From: SAR324 cluster bacterium
GTDB lineage: Bacteria; SAR324; JACQKK01
NCBI GenBank assembly: GCA_027296185.1
Contig: JAPUJL010000343.1
Span: 1-5,416, forward strand
Length of the DNA stretch: 5,416 nucleotides
Direction: 5' to 3'
A program made the position numbers and the translations under genes. Each line of letters starts with the position of its first letter. Positions within the stretch are counted from its first letter, which is position 1. Positions 1-4,524 of the stretch are shown in pieces. The notes under the pieces were generated by a model. The model was not told where the DNA came from and ran no database searches. It saw nothing but the letters and a program-made list of their open reading frames with translations.

Positions 1-338
1 TGCTGGTGCGGCGGCAGTCCATCAAAGGCATGCGGTTCTATCCCATCGAGCCCTTGCTGACCTTCATCGGGGATCGTGTCGACCAGGCGCCGCTCGGGCT
101 GAAGCGGCTCTACCTGAGCAGCCTGGGCGGGTTCGCCGCCAGCGATCCGGCGGGAGTGACCACCCTCATGGAGCAGGCCCTGGACGACCCGGACATCACG
201 GTGCGCTACGCGGCGCTCAACCTGGCCTCGAAGCTGGGCTCCACCCAGGAGGTGCAGTCCATCCTGCAGACCCGGCTGTCGGTGGAACCGGACGGTGGCC
301 TCCGCGGCAGCATCGAGCGACAGCTAGCCGGCAACTGA
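1..338 (+). CDS. HEAT-repeat-like protein, C-terminal fragment (5' end outside window)
   Basis: The reading frame is open from the left edge of the window (codons begin at base 3) to a TGA at 336-338, so only the last ~111 residues are visible and the start lies outside. The GTG at 6 is read here as an internal codon. The visible part is helical with a HEAT/Armadillo-like stretch: a segment around residues 45-80 runs from 'AASDPAGVTTLMEQAL' through 'DDPDITVRYAALNLASKLG'. The D-x-x-x-x-V-R-x-A-A pattern is typical of HEAT units, which usually form superhelical protein-binding scaffolds. No catalytic motif, signal peptide or membrane segment is visible in this fragment. It converges on the minus-strand gene that ends at 425. 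The HEAT assignment is inference from a single repeat; the function is unknown. Confidence 0.7.
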   Translation, partial: LVRRQSIKGMRFYPIEPLLTFIGDRVDQAPLGLKRLYLSSLGGFAASDPAGVTTLMEQALDDPDITVRYAALNLASKLGSTQEVQSILQTRLSVEPDGGLRGSIERQLAGN

Positions 339-365
339 CCCGGGCGCGCCAACTCGGCCCGCGGG

Positions 366-394
366 CTCCTGCCGGTGAACCCGCCGGCGGGGAG
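366..394. terminator. GC-rich stem-loop between convergent genes (weak terminator candidate)
   Basis: In the 86 bp between the stop of the HEAT-like gene (338) and the stop of the minus-strand gene (425) there is an imperfect inverted repeat. GCCGG (371-375) pairs with CCGGC (384-388) around an 8-nt loop, and CTCC (366-369) pairs with GGAG (391-394) beyond a wobble pair and a bulge. No T-tract follows on either strand, so it does not fit the classical intrinsic terminator. Its position suggests a shared end-of-transcript structure, but this is weak. Confidence 0.25.
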
Positions 395-424
395 GTTCGT
401 GGGGGACTGACTATCGAGGTGGTT

Positions 425-868
425 CTAGACCTCGTCCGGCTCCTCGTCCCGGGCATCGAGGAGGATTTGCTCGCGGCGCCGGGTGTACTCGCTCTGGGCG
501 CGAACCATCTCCTCCAGCCGGCCGCCGTGTTCCCGCTGTTCCTCGTTGGCCCAGGCCACCTGATCCCGCCGCCCCATCCGCACGCCGATATCGAACAGTT
601 GCTGCAGGTATTCCACCCGCCTCCGCAGGTACTCCGGTTCCTCCGGAAGGCCGCGCCAATAGCGGTAGCCGTCGGTCATGACGGCCAGCGCCTCGCGGAG
701 GCGCCGCTCGCCCAGCAGGTTCTTCCCCAGCTTTGCCGCGTTTTCGGTCTGCAGGTGAGGCGGACCCACCTTGATCGCCAGCGCCCGCCGGTACCAGCGC
801 TCCGCGGCCTGCCGCAGGCCACGAGCCGTCTTGCCCCCGGCCGCCCGGCTGGCGTCGGTGATGGGCAC
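425..868 (-). CDS. Uncharacterised helical protein, TPR-like N-terminal half and charged C-terminal half
   Basis: I do not recognise a family. The 147-residue product starts at a GTG (868) preceded by a near-perfect Shine-Dalgarno AAGGAGG (minus strand, 874-880) at 5-nt spacing, which settles the start; the stop is TAG at 427-425. Residues ~18-66 resemble one to two tetratricopeptide-type helical hairpins ('RQAAERWYRRALAIK' followed by a 'LLGERRLREALAVM' helix). Residues ~100-140 are strongly charged and heptad-like, suggesting a coiled coil, and the tail is acidic (DEEPDEV). There are no membrane segments, signal peptide, cysteines or catalytic motifs, so a cytoplasmic scaffold or adaptor is plausible. 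It lies 33 bp downstream of the 902-1711 gene on the same strand and is almost certainly co-transcribed with it, suggesting joint function. Confidence 0.75.
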   Translation of the reverse strand: MPITDASRAAGGKTARGLRQAAERWYRRALAIKVGPPHLQTENAAKLGKNLLGERRLREALAVMTDGYRYWRGLPEEPEYLRRRVEYLQQLFDIGVRMGRRDQVAWANEEQREHGGRLEEMVRAQSEYTRRREQILLDARDEEPDEV

Positions 869-873
869 GATCG

Positions 874-880
874 CCTCCTT
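874..880 (-). promoter_or_regulatory. Strong Shine-Dalgarno that fixes a GTG start
   Basis: The minus strand reads AAGGAGG, then five nucleotides, then GTG at 868. It lies in the 33-bp gap after the TAA of the upstream gene and supports the GTG as the true start of the 147-residue protein, with independent translation initiation rather than coupling by overlap. Confidence 0.75.
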
Positions 881-901
881 GCGGCTGGCGAAGTGGCGGT
901 T

Positions 902-1711
902 TTAGCGGTCGATGAAGCTGTTGAGCTTGCGCGCGTCGCGGTATCCCCGGCCCAGATGGTCCAGCATGTTCTGGAATAGCCCGGCGACCCGGGAATAAAT
1001 CACCGTCAGCCGCTGGTCCAGGTGGCGGTCCCGGTAGAACCGCGGATAGAAGCGGCGCAGAAAATCGTACTGCACCAGGGCATCGAAGAAGCTCGTTTGT
1101 TTGCTCAGCTCGTCGGCCAATCGCAGGCGAATGTTGAAATCCCGGGGCGCGTCGTGCAGCCGTTTCAGGAGCGGATAGACCGTCAACTCGGTTTCGCGGT
1201 AATTTCCGAAGCGATCCGGATGGCCGGTGCCCATGGCATCGAAGATAACGTAGACCAGCGACTCGGAGTCCGGGTGCGCCGCCCAGGTGGAGTACTGCGT
1301 CAGCATGCGCAACAGGTCCACCGCCTTGAACAGCAAGAACTGCTGCCCGGAAAAGCTGGGCTCCCGCCGGGCCCGCTGGATGAGGAACGCCGAGAAGAAC
1401 TTGAGCACCTGGTTCAATTCCGCGTGGGTGGGCCGGTTGTGATAATGGTCGACGACCCGGGCGATGGAGCGCTCGTCCTCCGTGCCGATGGCGGAATCCA
1501 ACTGTGTCCCGACGATATCGATGATCTTGACCTTGGGCGCCAGATCGAGGCGCATGAGGTTCCACAACATGCTGCTGTAGCGGTCCCGCTCCTGCCGCTC
1601 GAGACCCCGTGTTTCGTGGATGAACTGGGTCTCGGCGCGTAACTTTCTGAGCGCCACCGGCTGGTCGCCGCCGCCCGCACGGGGTTCCGCTTGCGGGGTC
1701 ACTTCCGTCAT
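902..1711 (-). CDS. Uncharacterised all-helical 269-residue protein
   Basis: No family is recognised. The ATG at 1711 is preceded by GAGG with 4-nt spacing, and the stop is TAA at 904-902. The first ~20 residues are low-complexity (Gly/Ala/Pro-rich); the remainder (~22-269) reads as a compact alpha-helical protein with many aromatic and Arg residues. Features that may be conserved are 'YSSMLWNLMRLDLAPKVKIIDIVG' around residues 45-68, 'DHYHNRPTHAELNQVLKFFSAFL' at ~88-110, and a TPR-like helix pair around 195-222 ('LADELSKQTSFFDALVQYDF'). The histidines at H89, H91 and H96 are close together, but I cannot show that they form a metal site. No signal peptide or membrane helix is seen. It is the first gene of a two-gene minus-strand unit with 425-868 and is divergent from the cyclic-nucleotide phosphodiesterase across a 174-bp intergenic region. 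Confidence 0.75.
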   Translation of the reverse strand: MTEVTPQAEPRAGGGDQPVALRKLRAETQFIHETRGLERQERDRYSSMLWNLMRLDLAPKVKIIDIVGTQLDSAIGTEDERSIARVVDHYHNRPTHAELNQVLKFFSAFLIQRARREPSFSGQQFLLFKAVDLLRMLTQYSTWAAHPDSESLVYVIFDAMGTGHPDRFGNYRETELTVYPLLKRLHDAPRDFNIRLRLADELSKQTSFFDALVQYDFLRRFYPRFYRDRHLDQRLTVIYSRVAGLFQNMLDHLGRGYRDARKLNSFIDR

Positions 1712-1746
1712 GCCGCCTCGCGCGAAAAGGGTGAGGAGCCGCTCCG

Positions 1747-1776
1747 GGCCGTGAGGGATTCCGGCGAATCACGGCC
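1747..1776. repeat. Inverted repeat (8 bp arms, 14-nt spacer), possible operator or leader hairpin
   Basis: GGCCGTGA (1747-1754) and TCACGGCC (1769-1776) are perfect reverse complements separated by 14 nt; inside the spacer TTC and GAA can pair further around CGGC. The element lies 36 nt upstream of the minus-strand ATG at 1711 and ~110 nt upstream of the phosphodiesterase start. As DNA it could be a dimeric repressor or activator site for either divergent gene. As RNA it could be a structured leader of the minus-strand transcript. The sequence does not distinguish these. Confidence 0.45.
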
Positions 1777-1780
1777 GGCC

Positions 1781-1796
1781 CGCCGGTTTTCCGGCG
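1781..1796. repeat. Perfect 6-bp hairpin with TTTT/AAAA tetraloop in divergent intergenic region
   Basis: CGCCGG (1781-1786), TTTT (1787-1790) and CCGGCG (1791-1796) form a compact perfect hairpin right after the 1747-1776 inverted repeat. No T-run follows, so a terminator is unlikely. Together the two structures make the upstream region of the minus-strand unit highly foldable. Short GC palindromes are frequent by chance in sequence this GC-rich, hence the low confidence in function. Confidence 0.3.
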
Positions 1797-1841
1797 AGCG
1801 GCCCGGACGGCGCCAGCGGACGCCACGCGCCGCAGATTCCC

Positions 1842-1870
1842 TTGTCAATTCAATGAGCGGCAAGTAGAAT
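1842..1870 (+). promoter_or_regulatory. Sigma70-type promoter facing the phosphodiesterase gene
   Basis: TTGTCA (1842-1847) matches the -35 consensus TTGACA at 5 of 6 bases. TAGAAT (1865-1870) matches the -10 consensus TATAAT at 5 of 6, and the spacer is exactly 17 bp. It lies in one of the few AT-richer patches of the region. Predicted initiation near 1877 would leave only ~9 nt before the ATG at 1886, so either the mRNA is nearly leaderless or a downstream start is used. Confidence 0.6.
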
Positions 1871-1885
1871 ATCCAACCTTGCGGT

Positions 1886-2896
1886 ATGGGAGGCGCCCCC
1901 AGAAACGATTCGACACGGGAATCAAGGTTGTCCGCGCTCAGCAAAACAACCGGGCCGCGCCCTGGGAAGCCGGTGACTTTCGACCGGCAGCTCAATGTCT
2001 TGGGGCGCCGGCCCAAGGCGGAATTGGTCGAATACGTCATCCGGGCGTTCATGGGCGTCGATGGCGCGCGCCGATTCGTCGAGGACGAGGCGCGGTTGCG
2101 CGCGTTCGTGTGGAAAGTAAGCCGACTCTATCGTAACAATCCATACCATAACTTCCAGCACGCCGTGGACACCACCAATGCCATGGCCTGGATGGTCACC
2201 CGCCCGGGGCTGAGCAAGCGCTTGCCCGATCTATACGTCTTCGTACTGATCTTGGCGGCTCTGGTGCACGACCTGGAGCACCCGGGCACCGACAATCAGT
2301 GGGAGATCAAAACCCGCTCCCGGCTGGCAGAAAAATACCGCAATGAGGCGGTACTGGAAAACCGATCCCTGGACGGCACCTTCGATCTGCTGCAGGATTC
2401 CGAGTGCGCCCTCCTTGCGGGGCTGCCTCCCGATACGCACAACGAGTGCCGGCGGTTGCTGGGGATCGTCATCATCGCCACGGATTTCGCCACGCACCAG
2501 GCGTTCCTCAAGGAACTGCGGACTCATCTCCACACCAAAGGCACCGACTTCTCCGATCCGGAGGGGCTCTCCCTCCTCGCCCGTACGTTGATCAAGGCGG
2601 CGGATATTTCCAACACCACCAAGGCGTTCCCCCTCGCCCGGCTGTGGGGACGCCGGGTCATGCGGGAATACTGGGCGCAAGGGAGAAAGGAAAAGCGGCG
2701 CGGGCTGCCCGTCGGACCGCTCAACGACCCGGACAAGGTGGCGTTTCACGAGGCCCAGGCCGAGTTCATCGAGACCCAGGTGCAGCCCCTCTTCGATATG
2801 CTGGTGACGGTGGAGAGCTCCATCGGGGAGGCGGCGGAGACCCTGACGGAAAACCGGCTCAGCTATCTGCGGCTCTCCTCCCATCGGACTCAGTAG
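1886..2896 (+). CDS. Class I (eukaryotic-type) 3',5'-cyclic-nucleotide phosphodiesterase, catalytic domain only
   Basis: Predicted to hydrolyse 3',5'-cAMP and/or cGMP to the 5'-nucleoside monophosphate in the cytoplasm. The 336 residues cover essentially the whole PDEase_I catalytic domain. 'YHNFQHAVD' (87-95) gives the catalytic-acid His88 and metal ligand His92. 'HDLEHPGTDNQW' (128-139) carries the second metal-binding HD plus the conserved His132, Gly134 and Asn137. 'IIATD' is at 196-200. 'KAADISNTTKAF' (237-248) supplies metal ligand Asp240. 'QGRKEKRRGLPVGPLND' (265-281) is the family's QGDxExxxGLPxSPLxD segment, and Gln291 in 'EAQAEFI' is the invariant purine-binding glutamine. Odd points: Trp139 ends the PROSITE-type signature where an aliphatic, Phe or Tyr residue is usual, and the common ENHH is ENRS (158-161). 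There is no GAF, PAS, REC or membrane region. Residues 1-28 look non-conserved and no Shine-Dalgarno precedes ATG 1886; the in-frame GTG at 1973 is an alternative start. The family is firm; substrate preference is inferred. Confidence 0.93.
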   Translation: MGGAPRNDSTRESRLSALSKTTGPRPGKPVTFDRQLNVLGRRPKAELVEYVIRAFMGVDGARRFVEDEARLRAFVWKVSRLYRNNPYHNFQHAVDTTNAMAWMVTRPGLSKRLPDLYVFVLILAALVHDLEHPGTDNQWEIKTRSRLAEKYRNEAVLENRSLDGTFDLLQDSECALLAGLPPDTHNECRRLLGIVIIATDFATHQAFLKELRTHLHTKGTDFSDPEGLSLLARTLIKAADISNTTKAFPLARLWGRRVMREYWAQGRKEKRRGLPVGPLNDPDKVAFHEAQAEFIETQVQPLFDMLVTVESSIGEAAETLTENRLSYLRLSSHRTQ

Positions 2897-2903
2897 CTCC
2901 CCC

Positions 2904-3512
2904 TCAATCGAAGAGGCTCATCTGCTCGCTGGCTTGGGGCGCGGGCGCCTCGATGCTCCAACTGAGCGCGACGGTCTTCACGCCGCCGCGGCTGTCGTAG
3001 GAGAGTTGCCCGTGCTGAAGGGCATGCTCATGGATGAGGCGGGTCACCTCCACGTCCTGCTTGCAGTAATCGATGATCTTCTCGATGCGCCCCTCCTTGT
3101 ACCAGGTCAGCGCCTGCAGCCCGTCGGCCGACTTGCCGTGCTGAATGGTGGAGCGGGCGATGGAATCCAGCCGCAGGCGGTGGCCGATGATCTTCTTCAG
3201 CTCGACGAGCATGTCGAAGTGGTTGAGGGCGAGCAACTCCATGTAGAGTTGTTGCCGCTCCTGATCGGTGGGGCGGCTGCCCGCGAGGACGCGTAGGTCG
3301 AACGCCACGTGGTTGAACCCGACGATCAGGTCGCCGCGGCGAATGTGCTCGATCATCGCGGGGGCCTGGTGCTCCAGGTACACGTGGTAATCCAGGTCCA
3401 GGCTGTCCCAGATCACCCCCACGGACATCCCCATGTCCATGACGTTCCCCCATCCGCCAACCTCCTCGGCGGAGTACTTCGTCTCCAAATCGAAGTATAG
3501 TATGCGAAACAT
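2904..3512 (-). CDS. DEDDy-type 3'-5' exonuclease / RNase H-fold nuclease with C-terminal clamp-binding-like motif
   Basis: Predicted metal-dependent 3'-5' exonuclease of the DnaQ/Pol B-exonuclease superfamily, close to the YprB-type RNase H-like group. In the 202-residue product Exo I is 'FDLET' (Asp8, Glu10), Exo II is 'GFNHVAFDLRVL' (Asn67, Asp72) and Exo III is 'YCKQD' (Tyr149...Asp153). This gives the complete DEDD set with the Tyr-xxx-Asp variant. Between them lie 'LDSIARSTI' and 'GLQALTWYKEG', helices typical of polymerase proofreading domains. The protein ends QMSLFD, matching the bacterial sliding-clamp consensus QL[S/D]LF except Met at position 2. I chose the ATG at 3512 because AAGGA (3521-3525) lies 8 nt upstream and FRILYFDLE follows directly; an in-frame ATG at 3599 would add 29 Pro/Gly/Ala-rich residues. 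No polymerase or helicase domain is attached. It converges on the phosphodiesterase gene (7 bp) and diverges from the J-protein gene. Confidence 0.85.
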   Translation of the reverse strand: MFRILYFDLETKYSAEEVGGWGNVMDMGMSVGVIWDSLDLDYHVYLEHQAPAMIEHIRRGDLIVGFNHVAFDLRVLAGSRPTDQERQQLYMELLALNHFDMLVELKKIIGHRLRLDSIARSTIQHGKSADGLQALTWYKEGRIEKIIDYCKQDVEVTRLIHEHALQHGQLSYDSRGGVKTVALSWSIEAPAPQASEQMSLFD

Positions 3513-3528
3513 CCCTGTTTTCCTTGCG

Positions 3529-3548
3529 GGGCCCGCCGGCGCGGGTCC
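3529..3548. repeat. GC-rich hairpin just upstream of the exonuclease gene
   Basis: CCCGC (3532-3536) and GCGGG (3541-3545) pair around CGGC, extended by G3531.T3546, G3530-C3547 and G3529-C3548 to an 8-bp stem. It begins 3 nt upstream of the exonuclease Shine-Dalgarno (3521-3525, minus strand), so it may shape that leader or serve as a protein site in the divergent interval. Chance occurrence is possible at this base composition. Confidence 0.3.
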
Positions 3549-3613
3549 GGGCGGGGTTGGCTGATGGCAGGCTTGCCCCCCCGCGGCGCCGGCTTCCATG
3601 CTCCAGACCGCGC

Positions 3614-3632
3614 GGGTAAGGAAATCTTACTC
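3614..3632 (+). promoter_or_regulatory. Short hairpin occluding the J-protein ribosome-binding site
   Basis: GGGTAAG (3614-3620) pairs with CTTACTC (3626-3632; one G.T pair) around a GAAAT loop, ending 3 nt before ATG 3636. The only Shine-Dalgarno-like sequence, AAGGA (3618-3622), is partly in the stem; unpaired it is 13 nt from the ATG, longer than usual. The stem could restrict or position initiation. A temperature-sensitive role is speculation prompted by the chaperone gene it precedes. Confidence 0.35.
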
Positions 3633-3635
3633 AAC

Positions 3636-4433
3636 ATGATCGACTATTACAACCTGCTCGGCGTACCCCCGGATGCCCCCGCGGAGGCCGTTCGCGCGGC
3701 CTTCCGCAACCTGGCCAAGCGCTATCATCCCGATGCCCAGCCGCACCTGGGCGGAGCGGAGAAGGAGGCGCGGCAGCGCCGCTTCATCCAACTGGCCCAG
3801 GTCTACGATACCCTGGGTAACCCGGAGCGGCGCCAGGCCTACGACCGCAAGTGGCGCGCCGCTTTCGGCGAGCCCGCACGGCCCGCAGCGGGCAGTGGCC
3901 GCCGCCGCCAGGCCCGCTCCTCGGCGCGGCCCCGGGCTTCCCGCAATTCCCGGACGGAGCGGGGACCCAACCTGGACGAACTGTTGCGAGAGGTAGAGAC
4001 CCTGCTGGGGCGGTTCGGGCTCGACCTGAAGCAGCCGGTGGAGCGCTTGCTCGACGAGTTGCTGAACTGGGCGCGGGAAATCTTCCGCCAGGTTTCCGGC
4101 GCCTGGGCTCCCGCGGGACAAGGGGCTCCCTCCGGCTCCCGGCGGACGGCAGGATCGGCGCGCAGCAGCGGCCAAGCGGCGTCTTCCGCTAGGGGCGCTG
4201 GGTCCTCGGAGGACAACGCCACCGGCGGAAAGCGGCGCGGCGGCGCCGGGAAGACCGGTGGAACGGCCCCCAACGCTGGGGCGGGAGACGGTGGGCAAGC
4301 CGTCGAGACCGAGTTGAAGGAGCTGAAGCGCCGCGCTCAGAATCGCCCGGCCCGCGATCGAAACGCCAGCACGATGCCCCACTCGGTGGACGAGGAGCTG
4401 AAGCGGCTCAAGCGGCGGCTCGGCAAGTCCTGA
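3636..4433 (+). CDS. Class C J-domain (DnaJ-like) co-chaperone with basic low-complexity C-terminal region
   Basis: Predicted cytoplasmic J-domain protein that stimulates the ATPase of an Hsp70 (DnaK) partner, encoded elsewhere. The start at 3636 puts the J domain at the N-terminus: 'DYYNLLGV' at residues 3-10, the basic helix II 'AFRNLAKRY' (22-30), the diagnostic HPD at 31-33, then 'FIQLAQVYDTLGNPERRQAYD' (50-70). There is no Gly/Phe-rich stretch, zinc-finger or substrate-binding domain of canonical DnaJ, hence class C. Residues ~75-110 are Ala/Arg/Ser-rich. Residues 111-152 form a predicted amphipathic helical module. Residues ~155-220 are Gly/Ser/Ala/Lys/Arg-rich and probably disordered. 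Two similar basic helices end the protein, 'ETELKELKRRAQ' (224-235) and 'DEELKRLKRRLG' (252-263). These may bind the client or a nucleic acid, but that is inference. An in-frame ATG at 3564 would add 24 residues unlike a J domain. Total length is 265 residues. Confidence 0.88.
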   Translation: MIDYYNLLGVPPDAPAEAVRAAFRNLAKRYHPDAQPHLGGAEKEARQRRFIQLAQVYDTLGNPERRQAYDRKWRAAFGEPARPAAGSGRRRQARSSARPRASRNSRTERGPNLDELLREVETLLGRFGLDLKQPVERLLDELLNWAREIFRQVSGAWAPAGQGAPSGSRRTAGSARSSGQAASSARGAGSSEDNATGGKRRGGAGKTGGTAPNAGAGDGGQAVETELKELKRRAQNRPARDRNASTMPHSVDEELKRLKRRLGKS

Positions 4434-4460
4434 ACGGCGCTTCCGGAGCGCAGCCCGAGC

Positions 4461-4497
4461 ACGCCGCCCGAACGGTAAAATCCGAAGGATGCGGCGT
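4461..4497. terminator. Nested inverted repeats between convergent genes (candidate transcript end)
   Basis: In the 91-bp gap between the J-protein stop (4433) and the phosphoesterase stop (4525), ACGCCGC (4461-4467) and GCGGCGT (4491-4497) are perfect 7-bp inverted arms. They enclose a smaller hairpin ATCC-GAA-GGAT (4480-4490), followed on the minus strand by TTTT. The small hairpin plus T-run could be a weak terminator for the minus-strand phosphoesterase, and the outer stem could fold in either transcript. The four-T run is short for an efficient intrinsic terminator. Confidence 0.35.
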
Positions 4498-4524
4498 CCA
4501 TTCGATGCGGGGATTGGGCGGGGT

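Noticed and set aside
419..979. Plus-strand open frame of 186 codons opposite 425-868
   Set aside because: It is antisense to a gene with a near-perfect Shine-Dalgarno; the hydrophobic Leu/Pro/Val composition is a reverse-complement artefact.
1022..1642. Plus-strand open frame of 206 codons opposite the 269-residue gene
   Set aside because: It is antisense to a gene with a well-formed helical protein and ribosome-binding site. The composition mirrors the opposite strand and no motif is seen.
1751..1772. Possible CRP (cAMP receptor protein) site GTGA...TCAC near the phosphodiesterase gene
   Set aside because: The GTGA and TCAC half-sites are separated by 14 nt, whereas CRP sites need TGTGA and TCACA 6 nt apart. 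The flanking T and A are also missing.
411..1826. Long minus-strand open frame of 471 codons overlapping both unknown genes
   Set aside because: It is Arg/Pro/Gly/Ala-rich, spans two genes with better starts and protein-like composition in other frames, and has no recognisable domain. It is a typical shadow frame in GC-rich DNA.
2231..2884. Minus-strand open frame of 217 codons antisense to the phosphodiesterase
   Set aside because: The plus strand encodes an unmistakable PDEase_I domain throughout this span, and the antisense frame has no domain.
3496..3501. TATAGT as a -10 element for the J-protein gene
   Set aside because: No acceptable -35 lies 16-18 bp upstream (bases there read approximately AGTACT), and it falls inside the exonuclease coding region 135 bp from the J-protein start.
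3513..3599. N-terminal extension of the exonuclease from ATG 3599
   Set aside because: The 29 residues are Pro/Gly/Ala-rich low complexity. The ATG at 3512 has an AAGGA Shine-Dalgarno at 8 nt and starts directly before the Exo I strand.
3564..3635. N-terminal extension of the J protein from ATG 3564
   Set aside because: The 24 added residues are unlike J proteins, the J domain begins exactly at Met 3636, and the extension overlaps the divergent promoter/leader region.
4461..4497. tRNA-like cloverleaf
   Set aside because: The 7-bp outer stem resembles an acceptor stem, but the element is only 37 nt long, with no anticodon arm and no T-arm consensus.
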